Source: JAEUKA01 sp044228505 (lineage in GTDB: Bacteria; Myxococcota_A; Polyangia; Palsa-1104; JAEUJZ01). From it: a stretch of 64,000 nucleotides of DNA. Under the pieces are notes generated by a model, which did no database searches, was not told the DNA's origin, and saw only the letters and a program-made list of their open reading frames with translations. Where the stretch lies: contig JBGAUT010000028.1 in assembly GCA_044228505.1 (NCBI GenBank), positions 12,535 to 76,534 of the forward strand, read 5' to 3'. The position numbers and the translations under genes were made by a program. Below are positions 52,338 through 62,194 of the stretch, one piece after another. The first letter of the stretch is position 1. The number at the start of each line of letters is the position of its first letter.

Positions 52338-54116
52338 TTATTCGCTACAGGGAACCGCAATGCGCACAGGCTGTGCCGTCATGTTCAGGCTTCCCGCGCC
52401 CAACTGACCCCCCGAGCCGTCTCCCCAGCAGTGTACGGTTCCCGATTGAGAGCGTGCGCAAAGAAACGAATTTCCCACGTGGACACTGGCGACCTCTGTG
52501 AGTCCGGCGACCTGCTTCGCACCTTGGGGTCGCTTGGGAGCATTCGGACTGGCGATGGCGCGCAGGGTCTCTCCCCAACACCACAGGCTGCCACTCCGCA
52601 TTCGTGCGCAGGCATCCCGTGGTCCGATCGTAACGTCCGCAACGTCGGTCGGCAGCGAATCAATCAGAACCGGACTCTGGGTAGAAAGGAGTTCTTCGCG
52701 AAGTGCCACCACTCCCAAACAGAGCAAGCGACCGTCTCTTTTGAGTGCACACGTTTGATTGTGCGCTGCAAACAGATTCACGTTCTCGCTACCAAGTTCG
52801 GCAAGCTCAAACGGAGTCGAGTGCGCAGTCGAGACATCACGGCCCAAGGCACCGTACAGATTCTGTCCCCAGCAGTGGACCTTTCCATCTGCGCGCAGTG
52901 CGCAACAGTAGTTTAAGCCGCAGACCACTTTGATGACCTGTTCGTGGAGTCCAGTAACGGCAATCGGAGTTTCGGAAGGAGTGAGAGTACCGCTGCCAAG
53001 CTGTCCGAGCTTGTTGTCTCCCCAGCACATCACCGCGCCGCTGCGCTTGCGGGCACATGCATGCTGCCAGCCGATGGACACCTCTGCGACATCATCCCCA
53101 AGCGCAGTCATGGCAGTGGCTGGCAGAAGGCCTGCGGTCACGACAGAGTTTGCAGCCGGAGTCATTCGTCCCCAACACCACAGGCTGTTTCGGGAGGTGA
53201 GGGCGCACTGATCGGCGAGTCCCAGAAACAGCGCAGACAAATCGCTTGGGAGTCCGCCCACCCGCGCTGGATGGATAACCTGCTGACCTGTGACAGAGTT
53301 GTTCCAGCCGCTCAAGCACAGGACTCCGCTGTCCGTGGTGATTGCACACAGGCCACTTGCACCAAACCCCAGAGACTTCACTCCCAGTAGGAGCCTGGTC
53401 ATGGGCTTTGGTCGTGACACTTCATGTCGCTTGGTGTCTGGGTTCCAACCGGGGGCTGTGTCTCCCCAGCAGTGGGGTGTTCCCACTCTGCTTAGCGCAC
53501 AAACCTGACCATCCGACGTGGCCAGCTGCGCAATGCAAGCGCTCCCCAGTGGCTGCGCCAGGGGAGTCAGCGCAAACCGCCTTCGGAGGTGTCCTGATTC
53601 GACCTTCAGACTTCGCTTGTCGTCAGAAGCAAACTCCGCCCATAGCTCGATCTGGCGCGCCGAAAGTAGCTGCTCGGAAAGCCCGATATCGGAGTCCTCT
53701 GCTGGGAGAAACTGCGCGATCTCTGTGAGCGAAAGCTTGGCTTCCAAACGCTCTCCGGCAGCGATGCGGAGTGGATAGTGGTCATGCACGCTAGCGAGAT
53801 CAACCATCCCATGCATCCGTACCCGGTAGGTCTTGCCGCCATCGACACGCACCGCAATTTTTCCGTAGCTCTGCCACGGGATCGATCCGCACAGTGACAG
53901 CGGAATCGTTTTGGGTGTCGAAGTGGTGTTCTGGAGCGACACGAGAAGTGTTAGCTCCGACGGCAATATACTGTGGGCAGGGGTCAGCGAAAGACCCAAT
54001 CGGATTCCGCTTACTACGCTGCCCCACGCCTCCTGTTCGGCAGCCGCTATGTCGGTACTACCCAAACACAGCAGCGCCAGTAGGAGCAGCTTGGCTATAA
54101 AGCGTAACGTACGCAT
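52338..54116 (-). CDS. RCC1-repeat exported protein
   Basis: 592 aa, ATG at 54116. Signal peptide: FIAKLLLLALLCLGSTDIAA. A beta-rich N-terminal domain (to about 200) precedes a chain of RCC1-type propeller blades with the repeated core 'CALxxxGxVxCWGxxxxGQLG': CWGDTAPGWNPD, CALTSRNSLWCWGRMTP, VMCWGDNKLGQLGSGTLT, KVHCWGQNLYGALGRD, SLWCWGETLRAIASP and VHCWGDGSGGQLGAGSLN. Paired cysteines in each blade suggest disulfides outside the cytoplasm. Such proteins are common in Myxococcota, and their binding partners are unknown. Confidence 0.88.
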   Translation of the reverse strand: MRTLRFIAKLLLLALLCLGSTDIAAAEQEAWGSVVSGIRLGLSLTPAHSILPSELTLLVSLQNTTSTPKTIPLSLCGSIPWQSYGKIAVRVDGGKTYRVRMHGMVDLASVHDHYPLRIAAGERLEAKLSLTEIAQFLPAEDSDIGLSEQLLSARQIELWAEFASDDKRSLKVESGHLRRRFALTPLAQPLGSACIAQLATSDGQVCALSRVGTPHCWGDTAPGWNPDTKRHEVSRPKPMTRLLLGVKSLGFGASGLCAITTDSGVLCLSGWNNSVTGQQVIHPARVGGLPSDLSALFLGLADQCALTSRNSLWCWGRMTPAANSVVTAGLLPATAMTALGDDVAEVSIGWQHACARKRSGAVMCWGDNKLGQLGSGTLTPSETPIAVTGLHEQVIKVVCGLNYCCALRADGKVHCWGQNLYGALGRDVSTAHSTPFELAELGSENVNLFAAHNQTCALKRDGRLLCLGVVALREELLSTQSPVLIDSLPTDVADVTIGPRDACARMRSGSLWCWGETLRAIASPNAPKRPQGAKQVAGLTEVASVHVGNSFLCARSQSGTVHCWGDGSGGQLGAGSLNMTAQPVRIAVPCSE

Positions 54117-54132
54117 CCAGACATCTTAGCAG

Positions 54133-54927
54133 TCACAGGCGGTCGTGGAAGATCTTCACCGTGCATAGTGGCTGAAAGCCGAGTCGGCGCAGAATGGGCT
54201 GGGACATGTGCCCCGCTTGGGTCAGGAGTCGGGGTACCCCTAGTCGACACGCTTCCTCATAACGCGCCGCAAGAAGTGCTCGGTAGACTCCCTGACCACG
54301 GAAGTCTGGATGGGTCGCACCACCGCACAGAATCGCGGCTTCTTCGGTGTACACCAGATCGCCCGCAGCAACGATTTCACTTCCGATGGACGCTGCAAAT
54401 CGCACCCACAACGGGCTACCTTCATAGCACGCGTAGTCCTTACGAACAGACTCCTCAAAGTTTTCGGGGACGTGGCCGAAGCACTGCCAAAATACCCGTT
54501 GGCTGCGGCTATAGGAGTCGAAATCTTCGACACGGGAAATCCTGATGGAGTCCGGCCAGGGCGGCAACCATCCCGGCGCAGGATCTGACAGAAGGAGAGC
54601 CTCTGTCTGCTGTTCCAGCGCGAACGGAGACACTCCCAAGTGCTGAAGTTGCGCGGGCAAGTCCGCTGGAGTGGCCGATGGACCCACTTCGAACAGTGCT
54701 TCCGTTCGTCCCTGTTTGCGAATCGCAGCGCGAATCTCGGTCACCGTTTCAGTGACTTCATCGGGGGCCATTCGGAATCGCTGGACGACGGTTCCGTGCG
54801 GCCCTTCGGTTGCACCAAAGACGATTACATAGCGATCCGTTTCCAGTCGGAAATCACCCGGTCGCAGCGGCATGTGGGTGTTCAGATCTTCCGCCAGAGC
54901 GAGGAGCTTCTTAGAAACTTCGTACAT
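54133..54927 (-). CDS. GNAT family N-acetyltransferase
   Basis: 264 aa, ATG at 54927. The C-terminal half has the GNAT fold, with the acetyl-CoA pyrophosphate loop in AILCGGATHPDFRGQGVYRA (R/QxxGxG/A form: RGQGVY), then LLAARYEEACRLGVPRLLTQ and the family-typical GFQPLCTVKIFHD end. The N-terminal half (residues 1-130) looks like a degenerate partner domain, as in double-GNAT proteins. The acceptor is unknown. It reads in the same direction as the RCC1 gene, 16 bp upstream of it. Confidence 0.82.
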   Translation of the reverse strand: MYEVSKKLLALAEDLNTHMPLRPGDFRLETDRYVIVFGATEGPHGTVVQRFRMAPDEVTETVTEIRAAIRKQGRTEALFEVGPSATPADLPAQLQHLGVSPFALEQQTEALLLSDPAPGWLPPWPDSIRISRVEDFDSYSRSQRVFWQCFGHVPENFEESVRKDYACYEGSPLWVRFAASIGSEIVAAGDLVYTEEAAILCGGATHPDFRGQGVYRALLAARYEEACRLGVPRLLTQAGHMSQPILRRLGFQPLCTVKIFHDRL

Positions 54928-54980
54928 GACGAAATATGTATCACGATCCCCACTCGATGCCAGTCTGTAATCGTCGTGGG

Positions 54981-56534
54981 CTAGTTCGGTGGAACGCGAG
55001 TGAACGTGCCATGCTCGTCTAGCGTGAGCGCGTGCACGAACCCATCTGGGTTCGTCGTGAAGCTAGCCATCGCAGAGCCGAGCTCTGCATCATCAAACTG
55101 CAACCGTAAACGATTCGCTTGCCAAGGCGAGAGCTTACCCGTCAGCGACTTTGCGATGCGTAGGCGTAGCCCGTCTTGGCTGGCCGTAATCAATGCCTCA
55201 CCGAGAAGTGGTGATTGGTATTTTCCAACAAACCGCTCTGTAGGAATCGGAAAGGTGGTGGTGGTTTGCTGGCCCTGCTGCGCAGTTTGGGCCGCCTGCT
55301 GTCTGGCTCGACTGTCCTTCGACATCTTGAGACGAATGCCGCTCCAGTCTTTTCCTGTACTGCCGATAAAGGAGTCGATAAGATGAAAGGCCATCGCTTC
55401 TGGCAGTCCGGTCCACGGCACGTTGGTGAGCACCGCAACTCCAAATTTACCTTCCGGAAGGAGCGCCAGTGTGCAGGAAAATCCGTCGATCCCTCCGGTG
55501 TTCCAGACCACCAGCTGTCCGCGATAATCTTGGAGCATCCAGCCGAAGCCATGCGCCAGAAAGTGACTCTGCGGATAGAGCGCTTTGGCCCAAGGTCGCA
55601 GTCCAACCAAGGTCTGCGGGGTCGTCATGGCATCAATAAGAGTACTGTTGAATATCTGTTTTTCTTCGATGCGGCCTCGCTGGAGCCAGACTTGCAGCCA
55701 GCGGGAAAGATCCGTGGCGCTGGCGTACAGGCCAGCCGCTGGCGCGATGTTGTCCAGGATGCGTGGCGCAATCGGAGTGATGACGGCATTTCGCTCGGTG
55801 TGGGGACTGGCAATGTTCCCATCGGGCGCGGTCGGAATCCCAACGCCAGATTCGGTCATGTGGACCGGTTCTAGGATGCGACTCCGGATCAGCGATTCCC
55901 AAGACTGTCCTGATGCACGAGCGGCCTGCTCTCCGGCCAAGACATACAGGACGTTGCTGTAGCTAAATCGACTGCGAAACGGCGCGGCTTGGGGGACTTC
56001 GCGCAGTCTGCGGAGCACCTCTGTGCGATCGTAACCAGTGCCCGACCAAAGTAGATCCGCTGACTCATCCATTCCACTGCGGTGTGAAAGAATGTCACGC
56101 AGAGAAAGCTGCTCGGTCGCCACCGGATCGTGGAGTGTGAAGCCGCTTTGCGACTCTTTGATCGGTGCATCTAGCCGCAGCTTACCTTCCTCTGCGAGCA
56201 TGCCCACCACGGCTGCCGTAAATGTTTTGGTCAGCGATGCGATCGCAAAGCGAGTATGGGCGTCTACTGCTGCCAGGTTCCCTTTTCGTCGCTGACCAAA
56301 GCCACTAAGGAACACGACCTGGTTGTCTTTCACCACAGCAATCGCCATTCCTGGGGCTTGCCAGGCGTTTAGCATGTGCTGCGCCTGGGCCGGCAACTCT
56401 GCGAACGGACTCTTGCGCTGGATCGGTACAGAGGGAGTCACCGGATCCTGATTCTCCGCTGCCGCCATGGCAGGAAGATAGATTCCTACCAGAGCCAGCA
56501 GCAGCGCCTTTCGACAGAGGTGAGCAGGGGTCAT
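54981..56534 (-). CDS. Serine hydrolase of beta-lactamase/class C family
   Basis: 517 aa, ATG at 56534. Signal peptide: LLLALVGIYLPAMAAAE. The catalytic domain (about 45-395) has the SxxK nucleophile motif in FAIASLTKTFTAAVVG, the YxN motif in RFSYSNVLYVLAGEQAARAS, and an HxG-like motif in FLAHGFGWMLQDYRGQ. These are the marks of serine beta-lactamase-like enzymes that include D-aminopeptidases, esterases and penicillin-binding proteins. A C-terminal lipocalin-like tail (FVGKYQSPLLGEALITASQD) follows, as in the DUF3471 type. Exported; substrate unknown. Confidence 0.88.
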   Translation of the reverse strand: MTPAHLCRKALLLALVGIYLPAMAAAENQDPVTPSVPIQRKSPFAELPAQAQHMLNAWQAPGMAIAVVKDNQVVFLSGFGQRRKGNLAAVDAHTRFAIASLTKTFTAAVVGMLAEEGKLRLDAPIKESQSGFTLHDPVATEQLSLRDILSHRSGMDESADLLWSGTGYDRTEVLRRLREVPQAAPFRSRFSYSNVLYVLAGEQAARASGQSWESLIRSRILEPVHMTESGVGIPTAPDGNIASPHTERNAVITPIAPRILDNIAPAAGLYASATDLSRWLQVWLQRGRIEEKQIFNSTLIDAMTTPQTLVGLRPWAKALYPQSHFLAHGFGWMLQDYRGQLVVWNTGGIDGFSCTLALLPEGKFGVAVLTNVPWTGLPEAMAFHLIDSFIGSTGKDWSGIRLKMSKDSRARQQAAQTAQQGQQTTTTFPIPTERFVGKYQSPLLGEALITASQDGLRLRIAKSLTGKLSPWQANRLRLQFDDAELGSAMASFTTNPDGFVHALTLDEHGTFTRVPPN

Positions 56535-56614
56535 CAGTCACATTTCCTTTGCCAGCAGAGTGCTCGATTCTGACATGGACTGGTCAAGGATGTCGCGACA
56601 ACCTTCCGTGATGA

Positions 56615-57157
56615 CTACGGAGAGACGTTGGAGATGAGCAGATAGGCCGGACTCTGGGTACTTCCCACCACCAGATCGACCAGTCCGTCGAAGTTGACAT
56701 CGGCCACGGCGAGCGAGGGAACGACTCCATTTTGATGCGCACTGAGATCAAGGATGCGTGGTGTCGCCAGCGTACCGCTCTGCGTTCCGAAGAGGAGTGC
56801 CAGCTTGTTTTCGGTGGCACTGCTCGCGACGATGTCGGACATCCCATCACAGTTGGTGTCGATTGAGTCGAGCCAGCGCGGAGTGGTGCCACTTGGGACC
56901 GTGACCGCAGCTCCGAACCCCCCTGCGCCTTGTCCAGCCAGCACCGCCAGGTTTGTTTGGTCTGAGAGCGCGACCACCAAATCCAGCTTGCCATCCCGGT
57001 TCACATCCACCGCCAGCACGGATGACGCAACCCCCGGAACGGACTTCTGGGAAAGCCGCGTAAACGCTTGTGCGCCACTCTTATGCCAGACCTCGACAAG
57101 CTGAGTGGTTCCGCCCGCTACCAACAGCTCGGGCTGACCATCGGAGTTGACGTCGAC
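56615..57157 (-). pseudogene. FG-GAP/VCBS repeat protein, C-terminal fragment
   Basis: The open sequence begins directly after a TAA (57158-57160) in the middle of a repeat: VDVNSDGQPELLVAGG, then VLAVDVNRDGKLDLVVALSD, SIDTNCDGMSDIVASSATEN and LAVADVNFDGLVDLVVGSTQ. These D-x-N-x-D-G blocks are calcium-binding blades of an integrin-like FG-GAP propeller. A complete propeller has seven blades and an export signal; only four blades remain here and no proper start codon with a signal lies upstream. A 5'-truncated remnant is the best explanation. Confidence 0.7.
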
Positions 57158-57196
57158 TTACCAGAATCTTACGTTCCGACGAGTACGGATGAATTC

Positions 57197-57221
57197 ACTC
57201 TTAGCCGGAGCGAATAAGAGT
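57197..57221. repeat. Hairpin in AT-rich remnant region
   Basis: ACTCTTA (57197-57203) and TAAGAGT (57215-57221) form a 7-bp stem with an 11-nt loop. It lies in an AT-rich stretch between sucB and the FG-GAP remnant. Seen from the minus strand it is about 85 bp after the sucB stop; no long T-tract follows in that direction, so termination is only possible. Confidence 0.35.
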
Positions 57222-57306
57222 CTTTTCACATGTATCATATTGTAGGAACGAAGGCTGCACCTTGGGATGAGGTGCGGGGTGGGGTGTGAGTGGGGCGGCG
57301 CGGTCG

Positions 57307-58515
57307 CTACAGTCCGAGCAGGAACTTTTCCGGGGACTCCAGGCGGTCTTTGACCCGAACCAGGAATGACACCGCCTCGCGACCATCGACCACTCGGTGA
57401 TCGTAGGACAGTGCGATGTACATCATCGGGCGAATCTCGATGCTATCACCCACGGCAATCGGTCGACGGATGATGTTGTGCATGCCCAGGATTCCGGTCT
57501 GCGGCAGGTTGAGCAGCGGCGTGCTCATCATCGAGCCATAGACCCCCCCGTTTGAGATGCTGAAGGTTCCGCCCGCCAGATCCGATAGCTGGAGCTTGTT
57601 GTCTTTGGCCTTTTGCGCCAGATCGGCGATGCCCTTTTCGACCTCGGCCAGGCTGAGCTTGTCGACGCCACGCAGCACCGGAACGACCAAACCTTTGCCA
57701 CTCCCGACGGCAATGCCAAAGTCGTAGTGTTTCTTATAGGCGATGGAGTCACCACGCATCTCGGCGTTTAGGCCGGGGAATTCGCGCAGGGCTTCGGCGC
57801 AGGCCCGAACGAAGAACGACATGAAGCCGAGCTTGGTGCCGTGCTTCTTTACAAACTCATCTTGGAACTTGCTGCGCAGCGCCATGATGTAGCTCATGTC
57901 GACCTCGTTAAAGGTCGTCAGAATCGCCGCGGTGTGCTGGGCTTCGACGAGCCGCTCGGCAATCCGCTTGCGCAGTGGTGACAGCGGTACCACTTCCTCG
58001 GCAAAAGTGGAGGTGCTCACCACCGGCGCTTTGGCGGCGCTGGCTCGAGCGGGTGCAGCAGGCTGAGCCACAGCGACAGTGCTTGGGTCAAGTCCTTGCT
58101 CGCGAAGCAGCTTGCGGGTGTTCGGGCTAAGCGCTGGACGAACCGAGGCGCTCGCGACAGCGGCTGTCGGCGCTGGCACCGCTGCTGCGGGCGGCGGGAT
58201 CGTCGCAACGGGAGCGGTCGGCTTGGCGGCGATCGGTGCGGCCGGGGCAGTCACTTCTGCTGGCTCTGTGGGCTTGGCACTTGGATCGATGCGTCCGATC
58301 GAGGCCCCAACCCGAACCGATGCGCCTACCTGCACAAGCTGTTCGATAAGAACGCCAGCACTCGGCGCGGGCAGAGTCACCGTCACTTTGTCGGTTTCCA
58401 GCTCGGCCAGCGGATCGTCGACGTTGACCTTTGCGCCAACGGGCTTGAGCCACTTGGCGACTACAGCTTCCGAGATAGATTCCCCGAGGGGCGGAATGAT
58501 GAGTTCAATCGACAT
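57307..58515 (-). CDS. sucB: 2-oxoglutarate dehydrogenase E2, dihydrolipoyl succinyltransferase
   Basis: 402 aa, ATG at 58515. The lipoyl domain (1-76) carries the lipoylated Lys in ELETDKVTVTLPAPSAG. A Pro/Ala linker leads to the E3/E1-binding segment (about 128-160, SVRPALSPNTRKLLREQGLD). The acyltransferase domain contains VPLSPLRKRIAERLVEAQHT, TTFNEVDMSYIMALRSKFQD, and the active site ALSYDHRVVDGREAVSFL with the catalytic His and Asp. It transfers succinyl groups to CoA in the TCA cycle. It lies 43 bp downstream of sucA in one operon; the lpd gene for E3 is not in the window. Confidence 0.96.
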   Translation of the reverse strand: MSIELIIPPLGESISEAVVAKWLKPVGAKVNVDDPLAELETDKVTVTLPAPSAGVLIEQLVQVGASVRVGASIGRIDPSAKPTEPAEVTAPAAPIAAKPTAPVATIPPPAAAVPAPTAAVASASVRPALSPNTRKLLREQGLDPSTVAVAQPAAPARASAAKAPVVSTSTFAEEVVPLSPLRKRIAERLVEAQHTAAILTTFNEVDMSYIMALRSKFQDEFVKKHGTKLGFMSFFVRACAEALREFPGLNAEMRGDSIAYKKHYDFGIAVGSGKGLVVPVLRGVDKLSLAEVEKGIADLAQKAKDNKLQLSDLAGGTFSISNGGVYGSMMSTPLLNLPQTGILGMHNIIRRPIAVGDSIEIRPMMYIALSYDHRVVDGREAVSFLVRVKDRLESPEKFLLGL

Positions 58516-58558
58516 GTCGCTTTTTCCTCAGTCGGCACCGGGTAGGCACCGTCGCATA

Positions 58559-61348
58559 CTACGGGATGGGCGTCGCAAACGCTTCATCCATCAGCTTCTT
58601 GTGTTCCAGGACGTGGGCTTTGTATGAGCCCGTCGCTGGACTGGCGCTTTCGACTCGACTGGCGAAGCGCAGCCGGACACCACCAGGGAGCAGCGCCGCC
58701 AGTCGCGGGGCGACGAACGACTGCGCGCCCATGTTGGCAGGCTCCTCTTGGACCCACACATACTCTCGGGCCGATGAGAACTGTGAGAGCAGCGCCGCTA
58801 GTTCGGAGGCCCGGAATGGATAAAGCTGCTCGATCCGACACAGCGCCGTGTGCGAGTCCCCGCGACGCTTCCGCTCCTCGACCAGATCGTAATAGATCTT
58901 GCCTGTACACAGCATCACCCGTCGGACATCACTCGGGGTGACCTTGTTGTCCCCGATTACGCACTGGAACCGGCCTTCGGACAGTTCGCTGATCGGTGAG
59001 GCTGCCGCCGGGTGTCGCAGCAGGCTCTTTGGTGACATCACCACCAGCGGCTTGCGCCACGGACGCTTCACTTGGCGTCGCAGAAGATGGAAGTATTGTG
59101 CTGGCGAGGTCGGATACACGACCTGCAGGTTGTCCTCGGCGCAAAGCTGTAAGAACCGCTCGAAGCGGGCGCTCGAGTGTTCGGGCCCTTGGCCTTCGTA
59201 GCCGTGCGGTAGCAGCATCGTCAGACCCGACAGTCGTCGCCACTTGTCCTCGGCTGAGCTAATGAACTGGTCGAGGATGACCTGCGCGCCGTTCACGAAG
59301 TCACCAAACTGCGCTTCCCACAGCACCAGCGCGTCGGGATAGTCGAGGCTGAAGCCGTACTCAAAGCCCAGCACTGCTGCTTCGGACAGCAGGCTATCGA
59401 ATACCTGAAACACGCCTTGCTTCGTCGGATCCTCGGTGAGATTGCACAGCGGGGTATAGCGCTCGCCGGTCCGGTAGCTGGTCAGTACTGCGTGCCGCTG
59501 GCTAAACGTGCCGCGCCGGGAGTCCTGACCGGTCAGTCGTACCAGCACCCCTTCGAGGAGCAGCGAGCCAAACGCAAGCTGCTCGGCCATGCCCCAGTCG
59601 AGCCCTTGTTCGCCGCGTCCCATCGCAGCGCGCAGCTGCAGCAGTCGCTCGATCTTGGGATGTGGCGCGAACTCTTTTGGCACGGTCGACAGTCGCTCGG
59701 CAATTCGGGCCAGATCGGCGACCGAGACTCGGGTATCGGCATCCTCAACGGAACTATCCGCACCGCCGCGATAACCTCGCCACAGACCGTCTCCGGCGTT
59801 TACGGTTGGGCGCTCGACGGCCGATTTGGCGGCGGCCAGCTCTAGCTCCAGCTCTGCCTGTTTGCGCTGGACCATCGCATCGGCCTCGGCAATCGGCAGC
59901 ACGCCGCGCTCGCTCAGGCTCTGCGCATAGAGCGACCGCACCGACGACAGCTTTTCGATCCGCTGATACATCAGCGGCTGGGTAAAGCCCGGCTCGTCCG
60001 ATTCATTGTGGCCGTAGCGACGGTAGCAGACCATGTCCAGCACGACGTCACAGCCAAACTCCCGCTGATAATCGAGCAGCAGCTCGACGGCGTGAATCAC
60101 CGCTTCGGGATCATGACCGTTGACGTGCAGGATCGGCGTCTGGAGCAGCTTCGCTACGTCGGTGCAGTAGCGGGTGAAGCGTGAGTCGTCCGGGTCGGTG
60201 GTAAAGCCGATCTGGTTGTTGACGATGACGTGGAAGGTGCCGCCGGTTTGATACGCGGGCAGTCCCGACAGGCTGAGCGTCTCGGTGACCAGGCCCTGAC
60301 CCGCAAATGCGGCGTCGCCATGGACCAGCACGCCAAGTGCGCTGGTTCGCTTGTCATCGGCGATGCGCTGCTGCTTGGCGCGGACTCTGCCGACGACGAC
60401 TGGGTTGACCGCTTCGAGGTGGCTTGGGTTAAAGGCCAGCGACAGGTGCAGGCTCTGCCCGTTGCGAATCGTTACGTCCGTCGAGTAACCCATGTGGTAC
60501 TTGACGTCGCCCGATCCCATCACCGTTTCGGCCTGAATGTCCTCGAACTCGGCGAAGAGCTGCCGTGGGGTCTTCCCAAGCAGGTTCGACAGCACGTTGA
60601 GTCGGCCGCGGTGCGCCATGCCGATGACGACCTGCGATACACCGCGCTCGCCCGCAAACTGGAACAAGTAGTCGAGCAGAGGAATCAGCGTCTGCCCGCC
60701 TTCCAGAGAGAAACGCTTCGCCCCGACGTACTTGGTGTGGAGAAATTGCTCTAGGCTCTCGGCGTCGACCAACCGGCGCAGGATGTGAATTTGCTCGTCG
60801 CGGCTGCTGGCAAAGCGGTTCGCTCGACCCTCCAGCCGATCGAGTACAAACTGACGGCGGAGCGAGTCATCAATGTGCATGACTTCGGCCCCCACGCTGC
60901 CGCTATAGACGGTACGGAGGTGCGAAATGATCGCGCCCACCGTTGAGCCCTGCGGCAGCCCCGCCACCCCGATTCCGCTCACCGGCTTGGCCAAGTCGGC
61001 GTCGCTCAGGTTGTGAAAGGAAGGTGCCAGCTCTGGGCTGCCTTCCGGCTCGACCAAACCCAGTGGATCGAGCCGCGCCGCTAGATGTCCGTAGCGACGA
61101 TAAGCCGCGACCAAACTCTGGACCCGATAGGGCAGTGTCTCGCCGTGATCCGTCCCGGCTGCCGGGGGATGGGGCCCGGCGCTGCTGGCCGTGGCTGTGC
61201 TGGTGAACGTGGCGTCGCCGCTGTCTAACAGAGCCGCAAAGCTCGGCTCGACAGCCGACGGGGATTTTTGCTGTAGCTCATACTGCTCATCGAGATATCG
61301 AAGGTTGGCCCCGAGGAGACCGACCAGCTTGAGGTCCGAAGCTTCCAT
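58559..61348 (-). CDS. sucA: 2-oxoglutarate dehydrogenase E1 component
   Basis: 929 aa, the usual length; ATG at 61348. Thiamine-diphosphate enzyme that decarboxylates 2-oxoglutarate and succinylates the lipoyl arm of SucB. Motifs seen: LNVLSNLLGKTPRQLFAEFE after IGMAHRGRL (the catalytic-site His), the TPP/Mg region GDAAFAGQGLVTETLSLSGL, VNNQIGFTTDPDDSRFTRYC, and in the second half FGDFVNGAQVILDQFISSAE and TMLLPHGYEGQGPEHSSARF, then a typical C-terminus with VWVQEEPANMGAQSF. The N-terminal E2-binding segment (NLRYLDEQYELQQKSPSAVE) is retained. First gene of sucA-sucB. Confidence 0.97.
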   Translation of the reverse strand: MEASDLKLVGLLGANLRYLDEQYELQQKSPSAVEPSFAALLDSGDATFTSTATASSAGPHPPAAGTDHGETLPYRVQSLVAAYRRYGHLAARLDPLGLVEPEGSPELAPSFHNLSDADLAKPVSGIGVAGLPQGSTVGAIISHLRTVYSGSVGAEVMHIDDSLRRQFVLDRLEGRANRFASSRDEQIHILRRLVDAESLEQFLHTKYVGAKRFSLEGGQTLIPLLDYLFQFAGERGVSQVVIGMAHRGRLNVLSNLLGKTPRQLFAEFEDIQAETVMGSGDVKYHMGYSTDVTIRNGQSLHLSLAFNPSHLEAVNPVVVGRVRAKQQRIADDKRTSALGVLVHGDAAFAGQGLVTETLSLSGLPAYQTGGTFHVIVNNQIGFTTDPDDSRFTRYCTDVAKLLQTPILHVNGHDPEAVIHAVELLLDYQREFGCDVVLDMVCYRRYGHNESDEPGFTQPLMYQRIEKLSSVRSLYAQSLSERGVLPIAEADAMVQRKQAELELELAAAKSAVERPTVNAGDGLWRGYRGGADSSVEDADTRVSVADLARIAERLSTVPKEFAPHPKIERLLQLRAAMGRGEQGLDWGMAEQLAFGSLLLEGVLVRLTGQDSRRGTFSQRHAVLTSYRTGERYTPLCNLTEDPTKQGVFQVFDSLLSEAAVLGFEYGFSLDYPDALVLWEAQFGDFVNGAQVILDQFISSAEDKWRRLSGLTMLLPHGYEGQGPEHSSARFERFLQLCAEDNLQVVYPTSPAQYFHLLRRQVKRPWRKPLVVMSPKSLLRHPAAASPISELSEGRFQCVIGDNKVTPSDVRRVMLCTGKIYYDLVEERKRRGDSHTALCRIEQLYPFRASELAALLSQFSSAREYVWVQEEPANMGAQSFVAPRLAALLPGGVRLRFASRVESASPATGSYKAHVLEHKKLMDEAFATPIP

Positions 61349-61592
61349 TTTTAACTATGCTCACACGGGCTGACCGGCGACAAGCGCACATGCCCGACTG
61401 CTCCGAAGGATACTCGGAAGGTGGCCTCGGGTAAACGGCAGACCGCCGCTTGGCCGCTTACTTGGCCCTGATGACACTGTCGTCCTCGGGATCGCATGTC
61501 GGAGATGTTACGCGGACCCCTTGTGGATCGACCTGGCTCTGATCAACACTTCGCGCCGCTGAGGCAAAAAACGCCTTCGCCAAAGGATGTGT

Positions 61593-62021
61593 ATGAGCGA
61601 CTCCCAGACCCTCGGTGAGACCCTTGCCGCTGTCAACGCAGGACTGAACAGCCTGAGCGCCGTGTTTCTACTGGCCGGTTACGGTTTTGCCAAAGCCCAC
61701 AAGCCCGCCGCCCACAAGAAATGCATGATGTCTGCGCTGGTGGTGTCCGCAGTGTTCCTGATCTGCTACCTCACCCGCTTCTATCTGACCGGTGCGCATC
61801 GCTATCCCGGTGAGGGCGCGCTGCGGATCGTGTACTTCGGGATGCTGTTTTCCCATATGACGCTGGCGGCTGCGACTCCACCCTTGGCTCTCCGTGCGGC
61901 GTGGCTGGCGACCCGAGGTCGCATCGATGACCACCGCAAGCTCGTGCGCTACGCCTGGCCGGTGTGGCTGTACGTGTCCGTGACCGGTGTGCTGGTCTAC
62001 TTGATGCTGTATCACTTGTAG
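61593..62021 (+). CDS. DUF420 family membrane protein
   Basis: 142 aa. The ATG at 61593 is preferred, with AAAGG 7 bp upstream; the ATG two codons earlier abuts it. Four transmembrane helices: VNAGLNSLSAVFLLAGYGFA, CMMSALVVSAVFLICYLT, IVYFGMLFSHMTLAAATPPL and WPVWLYVSVTGVLVYLMLYH. The HKKCMMSALVVSA and YFGMLFSHM motifs with conserved histidines match the DUF420 family, often found near heme-copper oxidase or cytochrome c assembly genes. No such genes are adjacent here. Monocistronic. Confidence 0.88.
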   Translation: MSDSQTLGETLAAVNAGLNSLSAVFLLAGYGFAKAHKPAAHKKCMMSALVVSAVFLICYLTRFYLTGAHRYPGEGALRIVYFGMLFSHMTLAAATPPLALRAAWLATRGRIDDHRKLVRYAWPVWLYVSVTGVLVYLMLYHL

Positions 62022-62194
62022 TCGTTCCGAGCTTCTCTCTCGCCGCTGGGCGCTGACCGCTGGGACGTGCCGAGGTCGTGAGGGAAATTGCGCACATTGA
62101 CCACTCAATTCGCTCGATGGAAAAATAGGCAGTAAGCGCCATGGATTGGGCGTGGCTGCCTAGATACATCCTCGCGAGAGATTGAGAGACTAAG

